A DNA stretch of 64,000 bases from Cherax quadricarinatus (taxonomy: Eukaryota; Arthropoda; Malacostraca; Decapoda; Parastacidae), in assembly GCF_038502225.1 (NCBI RefSeq), contig NC_091325.1, forward strand, positions 28,685,959-28,749,958, given 5' to 3'. Below are positions 12,358 through 23,400 of the stretch, piece after piece. The stretch's first letter is position 1. Every line of letters begins with the position of its first letter. The notes under the pieces are model-generated. The model did no database searches and had not been told where the DNA came from. It saw only the letters and a program-made list of their open reading frames with translations. A program made the translations under genes and the position numbers.

Positions 12358-12375
12358 TGGGTAGCCTGTCCGAGA
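12358..12375 (+). promoter_or_regulatory. Element A primer-binding site
   Basis: TGGGTAGCCTGTCCGAGA follows the LTR with no gap and resembles the site of element C at 20207. Both look like decayed complements of the tRNA-Pro 3' end. Confidence 0.6.
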
Positions 12376-12839
12376 GCTGGAGCTGGACTTAGAGAAATGG
12401 TTGAGCTTAGGGTGAAGCTCGCAGCAGGAACATTGTGCAGCTTGCTGTCTGGCATTGCATTAGCTTTGCCAAAGCTTTACAAATTTTGCGTGTCAGTTGC
12501 TTTGTTATGGTCTGCCTTGCTATTGTGTGATCGTTCAACAGCTCGCTACTAGCTTGTTCGGTGTGCTCACTTTGCTACGGTCAATCTTGTAGAACAGTGT
12601 GTAGGTTGCTGTCTGGCATTGCTTTACAAATTTTGCGTGTCAGTTGCAATCAACTTTGCTATTGCGTGTCCACCTTGTATGCGTATTATGCAATCGTACT
12701 GTGCATAGCTAAGCGTGTTCTGCAAATTAACGTGTTACGTTGGGGTATTCTGCAATCGTACTGTGCATAGCTAAGCGTGTTCTGCAAATAGCATTACGTT
12801 GGGCTATTCTGCAATCGTACTGTGCATAGCGAATAACTT
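12376..12839 (+). repeat. Element A leader with tandem repeats
   Basis: Non-coding leader before gag. It holds three copies of a roughly 60-bp unit around CAATCGTACTGTGCATAGC (at 12691, 12753 and 12812). It also has two copies of a longer block around TTGCTGTCTGGCATTGC (about 12440 and 12605). Confidence 0.75.
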
Positions 12840-14707
12840 ATGCCGCCTAGACGAGTCAGACGTCTGGTGTCGGCATATACTTTGCATAACCTACCTAAAT
12901 ATTCCCTACAGCGTTGTTGGCAAATTGCTCGTTCCATTGGCATTAAATATAAATGCACGCTCACAGCTGCGCAACTGCGTTCACTGATTGCTGACAAACT
13001 TCGAGAAGAAGAGATGGCACATCAGACTCTTACTATGTTCTCGCAGGAGGAAGATGATACACCAACGAAGCAAAATGGTCAGTCTAGTGCAGCAGAGTTG
13101 TCTCGAGGTGAATCAGCGGCTTTGGCACTTGAGCTGGCAAAAATCAATCTTGAGCAAACTAGGGAACAGAGAGCATTTACAAGAAAAGAATTTGATAGGG
13201 AAAGTGAAAGGAGGCAGTTTTCGCATTCTGTAAATGATTTTAGTTTACAGAAAGCAGTACAGCTTGTTCCCCGCTTCAATGAGGCCGAACCAGAAAATTT
13301 TTTCGAAAGCTTCAAAAATCAGGCTCGATCCTTGAGGTGGCCAGAACAGCATTGGGCATCGTTGGTTCACAGAGCATTGTTTGGTAAGGCACAGGAATTT
13401 ACGTCAGTATTAAATGACGCTGAATTTTCTGATTATCAAGTAGTGAAGACCATAGTGTTGGGAGCATATACATGTATCCCAGCTAAGTATCATAAGCTTT
13501 TCAAACTAAGCAGGCGGCAGCTTGGTCAATTCCTGGTGGATTTTGTGAGACAGCAAACCAAAGCTTTTACCAGCTGGTATAAAGCAAGTGGTGTCTCTAC
13601 CTTTGAGGAGCTGGTGCAGCTTATTCTGATTGATAACCTGCTGGAGTCTGTGGGACCAGAGGTTCGAGTCTTTCTGCAGGATCGTGACTTAACCACTGCA
13701 TTGGAGGCAGCCAGGTTGGCTGATACCTTCGAAACTAACCGCTCCTTGTCCGAGCAGTCCCGTCTCTCTTTTCAACAGCCTGGCATGAGCAGAGATCGTC
13801 AACCTTGGAGAATGAAGTGCCAGCCGGAGGGAGAACGTCTACGTCAGCCAACTAACTCACCTGGTGAGCCGCGCTTCTCAACTTATGGTCCACCTGCTGA
13901 GAGACAAACTACTCATGGTGCATATCGACAACAGTATCCAGAGAGACACCAGCCAGAGCGACACCAGTTGCAACGTCAGCAGGGAGTAAAGGGCAAGCCT
14001 GTCGTCTGCTTCCTCTGTAATAAAGTAGGTCACATCCGTCCCAACTGCCCGCATAAACCCCAACCCATTGGGAAAATCTCTAATATCCCTAGTAACATGT
14101 CCCAGAGAGAAGTAGAAAACGGTATGGCCCCTTATTATTGCAAGAGTCTTATTTCCCTTCAGAAAAACTCAAAAACAACTGAAGTCAAAACCTTTAGAGA
14201 TACTGGAGCATATTGCTCACTTATAAGAGAAGGAATATTACCCCTTTCAAAGAACACTTCCTTGAATTCCTCTGTTTTATTGGAAGCATTTGGAGGAGCT
14301 ATATATTCTGTCCCTTTGCATAAAATTTATGTACAGTGCAAATATTACACAGGGTACTTGACTGTGGGTGTCTCCAAAGGATTCCCCATGAAAGATGCCA
14401 TGTTATTACTGGGTAATAACATTACTACTGCTAGTGTGTGTCCTGAATCTATAATGATTAATTCTTCTCCGGTGTTGGCTATAACTCGGGCAACATCCCA
14501 AGGGTTATCTGGCGAGAATGTTGACCTATCGTTGGACGACTCCGATCTCGGAATAGCCACGTTGTTTTATGAGGCACACCGGCCGGAGCCTCGTAAATCA
14601 AGTGAACAGACCCTGATCAAGCCTTCCTATTCCCAGGTTGCCCGAGGGACTATCCTTCCAGGAGGAACAACGAAAGGACCCTTCTTTAAAATTCGCTTTT
14701 CAGGCAG
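12840..14707 (+). CDS. Element A Gag-protease polyprotein
   Basis: The frame is open from ATG at 12840; its last codons (to 14732) are element B sequence. In order: a basic N-terminal region (about 1-60); a charged helical stretch (about 90-140); the capsid (about 150-330), whose C-terminal part around FEELVQLILIDNLLESVG resembles the SCAN fold; a Pro/Gln-rich linker; a CCHC zinc knuckle (VVCFLCNKVGHIRPNC) near 395; and a retropepsin-like domain with FRDTGAYCSLI and LLLGNNI. Gag would build the particle and package RNA, and the protease would cut the polyprotein. With B removed, a stop follows within a few codons and integrase resumes one base out of frame. No stop interrupts the 620 codons, so this part is well preserved. 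Confidence 0.85.
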
Positions 14708-15495
14708 TGTGAAGGCTTACTCAGCCCTGTAACAACTTCAGACAGTATTACCAAGGCTGGCTCCTCCTCAGGAAAATTAGTGAATAGAAAAAGAAATAAT
14801 AACAAACATAAACACTTTATTATATAGAAAATATAAAATATAAAACACTTAAAAATGAAATATTAAACCTACATTAAAGAAAATGAAAAATGAAAAATAT
14901 AAATGATAACTGAATTCAACGCTAATAAATATAGGGGTGTATAGTGTTGGTGACACTGCTTGTTGAAATCGTAGCCGTTGCTGATGTCGGGGGAAGGGGG
15001 GTCGCAGGAGTTGGTGACCACCACTGGCTAGTTCTTCGCAGAGTATCGCCGTGAGTAGTATCCCAGTGACAGGAAAGCAGGTTCTTTACCACTGCAATGA
15101 TGAAGGGTTTCGTCCTGCAATTTCATACAGGTGCACAGGTAATTAAATCCAAAATGGGACGTCTCCAGGACGTTAGTCCGTCTCCATTAGTTCTTCTCGT
15201 TGATTGACAGGTGACCCTCACTGTCATCCAAGAGTAGTGTTGGGAGCTGTGAATCGAGTGATTTACTGTTTGACCAGAGCCCCACACGTCACCTTTTGTG
15301 GGGGGGGAAGAGGGAGGGGAAGGGATAGTGGGAGCTAGACTGACCCTACGTTAACAAGTAGCCGGCAATGAAACTATCACTTTCGGGGAGGGGGAAGAAA
15401 GGCGGGAGTTTGACTTACCCTACCTTAACTAGTAGCCAGCAATGAAACTATCGTTACTATATCGCTACTCCTATCAATTGAACTTTTCCCTCACA
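14708..15495 (-). repeat. Element B 3' LTR
   Basis: 788 bp, partner of 30369-31156. The inner border on the minus strand reads TATAGGGGAG before TGTGAGGG, a short polypurine tract. Confidence 0.9.
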
Positions 15496-15589
15496 CTCCC
15501 CTATACCAAGACTTATAGTCAAGGAGTATAAGAAGAATAGGCGAGGAAAAAGTTCTAACATGTGGAAGTTGCGTAAGGCAACAAAGCTT
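15496..15589 (-). other. Element B spacer between RNase H and the 3' LTR
   Basis: Short non-coding tract with the polypurine tract at its LTR edge. The same words (CATACCAAGACTTATAGTCA) recur in element H at about 53045. Confidence 0.6.
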
Positions 15590-16066
15590 CTACTGACTGT
15601 CATGACTTAACCAGCCAGAGAAATAATTGGATGAACCATTGATATACACAATATGGAACTTAAAAGCCTGGAGTGCCAATGTCCACCTCAAGAGGCGACT
15701 GTTGGTTCCCTTAAAAGTTTCTAGGTATATCAAAGGTTTTTGGTCCGTTTCTAAAATGAATTCTTTTCCCAGCAAATAAAATTTAAGTTTGGAGATACCC
15801 AACACAAGGGCTAAACATTCCTTTTCTATTGTGGAGTATCTTGTTTCTGCGGGAAGGAGTTTCCGGCTTAGGAAGCATACAGGGAAGGCAGTACCATCAT
15901 GGTATTGTAGTAACACCGCACCTAAGCCAGTATTGGAGGCATCAGTTCTCAAACAAAATCTTTTATTAATATCTGGAATCTTAAGTATAGAGTCTTTCGA
16001 AAAGATACTTTTAATCTCATTAAACTTTTCCCGAGCTATGTTGGAAAGTTCAAGAGGTTCCTTCAC
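15590..16066 (-). pseudogene. Element B RNase H domain
   Basis: This 158-codon frame carries the retroelement RNase H landmarks FCLRTDASNTGLGAVLLQ, STIEKECLALVLGI and LETDQKPLIYL, then a C-terminal SNYFSGWLSHDSQ where a typical ADALSR-like end is expected. It is the last coding segment before the 3' LTR, so RNase H closes Pol and integrase is not behind it. It would degrade RNA in the RNA-DNA hybrid. This segment itself is open; RT upstream is broken by element C. Confidence 0.85.
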
Positions 16067-16321
16067 AGACTTTTTAAGGAAGTCTGATAAGATGCCTGTA
16101 AGATCAGTAAGGTTTGGGATAAACTGTGCATAAAAATTTACAGAACCAAGAAAGCTTCACATGAGCTTCTTGGTTTTGGGGAATTTAAATTCTAATAAAG
16201 CTTTGATCTTACTGGGGAGAGGCTGCAGAGTGTTATTAGAAAGTATCAGTCCAAGATATCTAATCTTGTTATACCCAAGGAAGCATTTCTTCGGCTTGGC
16301 AGTGAGGCCATGTGAGCGTAA
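16067..16321 (-). pseudogene. Element B RT thumb and connection, left of element C
   Basis: The minus-strand sequence continues upstream from RNase H with the connection block (a NFYAQFIPNL-like segment) and the thumb (PKKCFLGYN-like, better seen in H at 53663-53845). It stops at the CCTAC duplication of element C (16322-16326). The rest of the RT resumes at 26174. Confidence 0.7.
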
Positions 16322-16388
16322 CCTACTGTTATGGGGCTATAGGACCCAACATGTATTTATAAGTAACAGTTACTATAATAATACCTAA

Positions 16389-16498
16389 TTATATTGAATT
16401 GATGGGGACTTTGCTCTAAATGTCAGAAGGACTGATCAACCTTATGACTGAGAGGCAGCTGGGTCAAGCCTATTTTTCTCAATATAATAGGTTATACT
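16389..16498. repeat. 110-bp target-site duplication of LINE E, left copy
   Basis: Identical, by base-by-base reading, to 19433-19542. The uninterrupted right LTR (about 25396-25505) carries this stretch once, with one base difference, and so shows the empty site. Confidence 0.9.
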
Positions 16499-16759
16499 TA
16501 TTTATTTTATTTTTTTATTATCACACTGGCCGATTCCCACCAAGGCAGGGTGGCCCGAAAAAGAAAAACTTTCACCATCATTCACTCCATCACTGTCTTG
16601 CCAGAAGGGTGCTTTACACTACAGTTTTTAAACTGCAACATTAACACCCCTCCTTCAGAGTGCAGGCACTGTACTTCCCATCTCCAGGACTCAAGTCCGG
16701 CCTGCCGGTTTCCCTGAATCCCTTCATAAATGTTACTTTGCTCACACTCCAACAGCACG

Positions 16760-18814
16760 TCAAGTATTAAAAACCATTTGTCTCCATTCACTCCTATCAA
16801 ACACGCTCACGCATGCCTGCTGGAAGTCCAAGCCCCTCGCACACAAAACCTCCTTTACCCCCTCCCTCCAACCCTTCCTAGGCCGACCCCTACCCCGCCT
16901 TCCTTCCACTACAGACTGATACACTCTTGAAGTTATTCTGTTTCGCTCCATTCTCTCTACATGTCCGAACCACCTCAACAACCCTTCCTCAGCCCTCTGG
17001 ACAACAGTTTTGGTAATCCCGCACCTCCTCCTAACTTCCAAACTACGAATTCTCTGCATTATATTCACACCACACATTGCCCTCAGACATGACATCTCCA
17101 CTGCCTCCAGCCTTCTCCTCGCTGCAACATTCATCACCCATGCTTCACACCCATATAAGAGCGTTGGTAAAACTATACTCTCATACATTCCCCTCTTTGC
17201 CTCCAGGGACAAAGTTCTCTGTCTCCACAGACTCCTAAGTGCACCACTCACTCTTTTTCCCTCATCAATTCTATGATTCACCTCATCTTTCATAGACCCA
17301 TCCGCTGACACGTCCACTCCCAAATATCTGAATACGTTCACCTCCTCCATACTCTCTCCCTCCAATCTGATATTCAATCTTTCATCACCTAATCTTTTTG
17401 TTATCCTCATAACCTTACTCTTTCCTGTATTCACCTTTAATTTTCTTCTTTTGCACACCCTACCAAATTCATCCACCAATCTCTGCAGCTTCTCTTCAGA
17501 ATCTCCCAAGAGCACAGTGTCATCAGCAAAGAGCAGCTGTGACAACTCCCACCCTCTGTGTGATCCTTTATCTTTTAACTCCACGCCTCTTGCCAAGACC
17601 CTCGCATTTACTTCTCTTACAACCCCATCTATAAATATATTAAACAACCACGGTGACATCACACATCCTTGTCTAAGGCCTACTTTTACTGGGAAAAAAT
17701 TTCCCTCTTTTCTACATACTCTAACTTGAGCCTCACTATCCTCGTAAAAACTCTTCACTGCTTTCAGTAACCTACCTCCTACACCATACACTTGCAACAT
17801 CTGCCACATTGCCCCCCTATCCACCCTGTCATACGCCTTTTCCAAATCCATAAATGCCACAAAGACCTCTTTAGCCTTATCTAAATACTGTTCACTTATA
17901 TGTTTCACTGTAAACACCTGGTCCACACACCCCCTACCTTTCCTAAAGCCTCCTTGTTCATCTGCTATCCTATTCTCCGTCTTACTCTTAATTCTTTCAA
18001 TTATAACTCTACCATACACTTTACCAGGTACACTCAACAGACTTATCCCCCTATAATTTTTGCACTCTCTTTTATCCCCTTTGCCTTTATACAAAGGAAC
18101 TATGCATGCTCTCTGCCAATCCCTAGGTACCTTACCCTCTTCCATACATTTATTAAATAATTGCACCAACCACTCCAAAACTATATCCCCACCTGCTTTT
18201 AACATTTCTATCTTTATCCCATCAATCCCGGCTGCCTTACCCCCTTTCATTTTACCTACTGCCTCACGAACTTCCCCCACACTCACAACTGGCTCTTCCT
18301 CACTCCTACAAGATGTTATTCCTCCTTGCCCTATACACGAAATCACAGCTTCCCTATCTTCATCAACATTTAACAATTCCTCAAAATATTCCCTCCATCT
18401 TCCCAATACCTCTAACTCTCCATTTAATAACTCTCCTCTCCTATTTTTAACTGACAAATCCATTTGTTCTCTAGGCTTCCTTAACTTGTTAATCTCACTC
18501 CAAAACTTTTTCTTATTTTCAACAAAATTTGTTGATAACAGCTCACCCACTCTCTCATTTGCTCTCTTTTTACATTGCTTCACCACTCTCTTAACCTCTC
18601 TCTTTTTCTCCATATACTCTTCCCTCCTTGCATCACTTCTACTTTGTAAAAACTTCTCATATGCTAACTTTTTCTCCCTTACTACTCTCTTTACATCATC
18701 ATTCCACCAATCGCTCCTCTTCCCTCCTGCACCCACTTTCTTGTAACCACAAACTTCTGCTGAACACTCTAACACTACATTTTTAAAACCTACCCCATTC
18801 CTCTTCGACCCCAT
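16760..18814 (-). CDS. LINE E (RTE clade) reverse transcriptase ORF
   Basis: This is a 684-codon frame. In order: a basic linker after the endonuclease (1-110); RT fingers with GGKAAGIDGIKIEML and ACIVPLYKGKGDKRECKNYR; motif with GFRKGRGCVDQ; palm with AFMDLEKAYDRVDR, GLRQGCVMSPWLFN and the catalytic LLFADDTVLL; then the RTE-type tail with [22 protein letters not shown] and [14 protein letters not shown]. These are RTE-clade signatures. The frame has no stop, and the only break is the shift that separates it from the endonuclease near 18790. It would perform target-primed reverse transcription. The reverse-strand frames over this ORF are shadows. Confidence 0.9.
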   Translation of the reverse strand: MGSKRNGVGFKNVVLECSAEVCGYKKVGAGGKRSDWWNDDVKRVVREKKLAYEKFLQSRSDARREEYMEKKREVKRVVKQCKKRANERVGELLSTNFVENKKKFWSEINKLRKPREQMDLSVKNRRGELLNGELEVLGRWREYFEELLNVDEDREAVISCIGQGGITSCRSEEEPVVSVGEVREAVGKMKGGKAAGIDGIKIEMLKAGGDIVLEWLVQLFNKCMEEGKVPRDWQRACIVPLYKGKGDKRECKNYRGISLLSVPGKVYGRVIIERIKSKTENRIADEQGGFRKGRGCVDQVFTVKHISEQYLDKAKEVFVAFMDLEKAYDRVDRGAMWQMLQVYGVGGRLLKAVKSFYEDSEAQVRVCRKEGNFFPVKVGLRQGCVMSPWLFNIFIDGVVREVNARVLARGVELKDKGSHRGWELSQLLFADDTVLLGDSEEKLQRLVDEFGRVCKRRKLKVNTGKSKVMRITKRLGDERLNIRLEGESMEEVNVFRYLGVDVSADGSMKDEVNHRIDEGKRVSGALRSLWRQRTLSLEAKRGMYESIVLPTLLYGCEAWVMNVAARRRLEAVEMSCLRAMCGVNIMQRIRSLEVRRRCGITKTVVQRAEEGLLRWFGHVERMERNRITSRVYQSVVEGRRGRGRPRKGWREGVKEVLCARGLDFQQACVSVFDRSEWRQMVFNT

Positions 18815-19421
18815 TGCCTATGCTCTCATTAGCCCATCTATCCTCCAATAGCTGTTTATATCTTACCCTAACTGCCTCCTCTTTTAGTTTATAAACCTTC
18901 ACCTCTCTCTTCCCTGATGCTTCTATTCTCCTTGTATCCCATCTACCTTTTACTCTCAGTGTAGCTACAACTAGAAAGTGATCTGATATATCTGTTGCCC
19001 CTCGATAAACATGTACATCCTGAAGTCTACGCAACAGTCTTTTATCTACTAATACATAATCCAACAAACTACTGTCATTTCGCCCTACATCATATCGTGT
19101 ATACTTATTTATCCTCTTTTTCTTAAAATATGTATTACCTATAACTAAACCCCTTTCTATACAAAGTTCAATCAAAGGGCTCCCATTATCATTTACACCT
19201 GGCACCCCAAACTTACCTACCACACCCTCTCTAAAAGTTTCTCCTACTTTAGCATTCAGGTCCCCTACCACAATTACTCTCTCACTTGGTTCAAAGGCTC
19301 CTATACATTCACTTAACATCTCCCAAAATCTCTCTCTCTCCTCTGCATTCCTCTCTTCTCCAGGTGCATACACGCTTATTATGACCCACTTCTCGCATCC
19401 AACCTTTACTTTAATCCACAT
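18783..19421 (-). CDS. LINE E endonuclease (APE type), C-terminal two thirds
   Basis: This 212-codon frame contains ISVYAPGEERNAEER, VVGDLNAKVGE, LLDYVLVDKRLL and ATDISDHFLVVATL, the Asn/Asp and Ser-Asp-His motifs of exonuclease-endonuclease-phosphatase enzymes. These nick the target strand. The amino end, which would hold the first catalytic Asn and Glu, is lost by 5' truncation at 19432. It overlaps the RT frame by 32 bases. The Gly-rich end reads into the RT linker after a one-base shift, so both were one ORF originally. Confidence 0.85.
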   Translation of the reverse strand: MWIKVKVGCEKWVIISVYAPGEERNAEERERFWEMLSECIGAFEPSERVIVVGDLNAKVGETFREGVVGKFGVPGVNDNGSPLIELCIERGLVIGNTYFKKKRINKYTRYDVGRNDSSLLDYVLVDKRLLRRLQDVHVYRGATDISDHFLVVATLRVKGRWDTRRIEASGKREVKVYKLKEEAVRVRYKQLLEDRWANESIGNGVEEEWGRF

Positions 19422-19432
19422 AATTCTCGAAT

Positions 19433-19542
19433 TTATATTGAATTGATGGGGACTTTGCTCTAAATGTCAGAAGGACTGATCAACCTTATGACTGAGAGGC
19501 AGCTGGGTCAAGCCTATTTTTCTCAATATAATAGGTTATACT
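19433..19542. repeat. 110-bp target-site duplication of LINE E, right copy
   Basis: Exact copy of 16389-16498. Confidence 0.9.
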
Positions 19543-20206
19543 ATAGACACATAAACACACAATTTAAATAAGTAGTTTATAAAGTTGTATTTCTTTTTGT
19601 AAAAGTAAAATTAAGAGGTGGTAGAATTGTGGTAACTGGAGAATTGTGCTTCTCAACAGTCTTTTGTTTTGGTGGGAGGAGCTTAGCCAGGCTCTCTCTC
19701 TCTCTCTCTCTCTCACTGACTCTCCCTCTCTGTGGCTGACCTTCAACCTGGCAGGATCTCTGGGTCCTTCTCCTATCTTTTGGGGCATCATGTGTGCTCC
19801 AGGGGTGAGTTTTTATAATTTAAGTTTTGGCCACCATACCCAGGGTGACTAAAGTGTGTCAAAACACTGGTTAGCCCAGAGTTATGTCAGGAAGAGTGAA
19901 GGACAAGAGTTGTTGCAACACACCATGTGGAGCACAGGCATGGAGTGTGTAGATTTTGTTTTGAAAATGGAGGCTGTGATTGTATATTCTGTACATATCT
20001 ATTGAGAATACAGTTATATTTTTATAGTAGTAGTTTACATAACCTGTGAAGAGGGCTGGTGAAAGGGTATCAGAGACACTCAAGATGATCAGCCATGATG
20101 TAAGTATTACCCCTAGACAAATAAGGCCATTAAGTAAAAGCTACCCCACACTAGAACATGTAGTGAGAACCTTACTATCAAAGTAATAAGACATACCAAC
20201 GTAACA

Positions 20207-20224
20207 TGGGGGCCTGTCCGGGAT
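20207..20224 (+). promoter_or_regulatory. Element C primer-binding site, tRNA-Pro-like
   Basis: TGGGGGCCTGTCCGGGAT follows the LTR directly. It agrees at 16 of 18 positions with the complement of the animal tRNA-Pro 3' end as I remember it. The primer assignment is therefore likely but not verified. Confidence 0.65.
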
Positions 20225-20433
20225 AGTTATTTGACTGCTAAAATAACTCAAAACATTCTTGAACTATATGTGCTGGTATGGGGTAATAACAGTTGCATGT
20301 TTCTGGTAGAAGATTTACCAAGGTGGATCAGTGGAAGTGTTGTTTTCATATATTAGTTTACAGGTTGTTTTTCTCCTAAGGTGGGAGAAAGGTTGAGTAA
20401 CACATTTTTTGTTGTGGTTATGGTAAGTGCTAT
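20225..20433 (+). other. Element C leader
   Basis: Non-coding, T-rich, with no repeat seen. The frame that follows is open from 20434, but the better gag start may be the ATG at about 20533, before SEDESSDFLGF. Confidence 0.6.
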
Positions 20434-23400
20434 GTGCATAGTTTACATTCAATTTGTGTTATTTTATGTGCCTGTGGGAAAACTTTGTCCACTGATACTG
20501 TAAGAGGGAAGCAAGTGTTTAAAGATAAAACTATGTCAGAAGATGAGTCTTCAGATTTTTTAGGCTTCAGGGAAGAAGGTAATAATTCATCAGTAAACAT
20601 GCCTGTTAATAGTGAAGATGAGGAATCACCTACTCCAGGTGATATGGAAATGGAGAGAATGAGACTGAAATTAGCTGTACTAGAGGCTGAAATGAAATTA
20701 ATGAAAGCTAAGGAGAAAGAACGTCAAAGGTTAGGAGGTTCAGAACAAGAGCCTGAGCAGTACTTTAACATAACTAAAGCTGCAAATTTTGTCCCTAGGT
20801 TTACAGAGAGTGACCCAGATAGATATTTTTCTTTTTTTGAGAAGACTGCTTTGGAGCAAGGATGGCCCAAACAGAAGTGGGCTACCCTAGTTCGCACACA
20901 ACTTGTGGGTAAAGGATTCCAGAGAGTAGAGACTCTGGAGGGGCAAGATTTTTCTGATTATGATAAGATTAAAGAGGAAGTATTGCTTGCATACCAAATG
21001 ATACCTGAGAAATATAGACAAAAGTTCAGGAATCAAAAATTTCAGGATGGGCAGACCTTAACTGAGTTTGGGAATGAGAAACTGTTCCTTTTTAAGAAAT
21101 GGGTTTGTTCTAAAGGAGTTAATAAAGACTATAACAAATTAGTAGATCTGATGGTTCATGAGGAATTGTACAATACAATCCCTGTTGACCTCAGAGAATA
21201 TTTGGAGGACAAAAACCCAGATAATCTTTCAGAAGCACTGGATCTAGGTGACCGATTCTTGGCTCGCAGGGAATTGGTAAGTAAAAACAGTCATGCTCCT
21301 GAAAATTTCCCCACTCATTCTAAACCTTATTCCAAGTCCTATGGTCATAAAGGTAAGTGGGACAAGAATTTTCAGGGACAAATGAAGGCTGAGGTGCCCT
21401 CTAAAATAGAAGGAAAAGGTAAGTCAGCTGGAGTTCAAAGTTTACTTAGACAATCAGATGTTTCAGATCCTCGAGTAAACAGTACCAGTCCTACACCAAA
21501 TGGTAAAAATACCTTTAAGAGTTTTATCTGTTATTACTGTAACAAAACTGGACACACACAAAAGTTTTGCTGGTCAAGGCGGCGAGATCAGGAAAGGGAG
21601 GAACCACCCCAGAGGACTCTAACTGCAGAGATACATCCAGTTGCCTGCATTAGGTCTTCAAGGCAAGGTGAGGAGGAACCTTTGGATCTAGACCCCAGGA
21701 TGTGTATATTTTCTAGTAGGTCCACAGTTGGTTTGCAAAAGAATGTAGGCAGAGTTGAGAACATATTGTCCTTGAGAGATGGATGTAGCACCTACTCTTT
21801 GCTACGTGCTGGAGTGCTACCAGTGTCTAAGGATACCTATACTGGGGTAGATATATTGTTGAAGGGTATTACGGGTTCAACCATAAGGACACCGGTACAA
21901 AAATTATGGGTAGAATCTACATACCAAGTTGGCTATCTCCCTGTAGGTATCTCAGATGAAATTCCCTTCAAAGGGGTCGACCTCTTATTAGGGAATAATG
22001 TTATGGGTCTGTTAGACAGTGAGGAACAACTAGGTTGGGGGAAACCAAATCCCAAATGTTGGGAGGAAATGGCTAGGAAAACCCTGCCAGACCTTCTACC
22101 TGATGGTTCCACCATGAGAAGTATGGCTCATGATCATGCTACCAACAGTCTTCATGATATTTCTCATGAGGATGGTGAAGGCTTAAGTTTGGTAACTCCG
22201 CTTTCTGAGGTTGAACTGCAGTCAACTAAAGAAAAGGATACCACAACCCGAGTTGAGCCTAATCAGTGCAGAGATCAAGGAAGTAGTGTGAGGGAGATTG
22301 GGCCTACTATGATGCAGTTAATTGCTGCACAGGGGTGTGATGACACACTTAAGTCGATCAGAGCCTCAGCTGTGACTGAGGAGGAATCTTTACGTTTAAA
22401 TAAATGCTTCTATTTCAGGAAAGGTATACTCATGAAGAAGGCACCTTCGGTTGCAGTACCAGTAGAAGGAGAGCCAAGTTTTTGTCACCAGGTCGTGGTG
22501 CCTGAGCCTTATAGAAACCATGTTCTTAGCTTAGTGCATGACACACCTCTAGGTGGACACCTAGGTATTGCTAAAACAGTATCCAGGGTTTCCAGGCATT
22601 TCTTCTGGTCTCAGCTGTGGGAGACTGTCAGAGAGTATATTGAGACCTATCACGTCTCTCAGTTTATAGGGAAACCTAGTCGAAGTATTAAACCTGTTCC
22701 CCTTCATTCTATTTCAGCACCAGGTGAACCCTTCAGCAAGCTGGTAGTAGATGTACTTGGTCCATTCCCAAGGACCAAACTGGGAAATGATTATTTACTC
22801 ACAAATATTTGCTCCACTACCAGGTACTTGGAAGCAGTCCCTCTGCATAAGATAACAGCTCATGTAGTCTTAAGGGCTTTGATGAAGTTCTTTTTTCATG
22901 TTGGTTTTCCACAAGCAGTGCAAAAAGACCAGGGGCCTAACTTTACCTCAAAGTCTTTTAGAAATGTTTTGAAGGAATTAAAAGTAGAGCCTAACTTTGC
23001 AATGGCCTATCACCCTCCATCTCAAGGGGAAATAGAGAAATTACATCAAGCCCTCAAGACAATGATGCAAGCCTATGGTATAGACAATACTAACAACTGG
23101 GATGAGAGGATCCCTTTCTTTGTATTTGCTGAGTGGGGAAGCACTCTGGAATTTCTGAGCTATTGGCTTGGGGAGGATGGTGATGCTCCCCCCTCGGAGC
23201 TTTTTCTCAGGTTCAGATACTGTTTGGCTCGTATGAGGTGGATGGTACCAGTGAACGTGCCCATCAACCAGACCAGGATGATGATGTGGGACCATAATGT
23301 GAACCATAATACTCTGGAGGCTGGAGGGGAAGTGCTGATACTGGAGCCAATTCATGTGAAAATTTGTATAGCAAGTTGCTGTGAGCTGAACATGTTGTGG

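Larger units (their letters stand above)
16499..19432 (-). mobile_element. Element E: 5'-truncated RTE-clade LINE in the LTR of C
   Basis: A 2934-bp insertion. The 3' end (left) has an ATAAATAA-type tail and the conserved 3' UTR (CGGGCCACCCTGCCTTGG in sense). It lacks the N-terminal part of the endonuclease. The flanks are a perfect 110-bp direct repeat. The same family occurs at 1746-3455, 3460-3690 and 42630-43570. Confidence 0.9.
16327..20206 (+). repeat. Element C 5' LTR, split by LINE E
   Basis: Pieces 16327-16498 and 19543-20206 together match the right LTR (836 versus 835 bp). The LTR includes a (CT)n stretch at about 19695-19713. Confidence 0.9.

Noticed and set aside
18060..18746. 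228-codon plus-strand frame
   Set aside because: It is opposite the RTE reverse transcriptase, is Ser/Thr/Leu/Pro-rich and has no family resemblance; a shadow.
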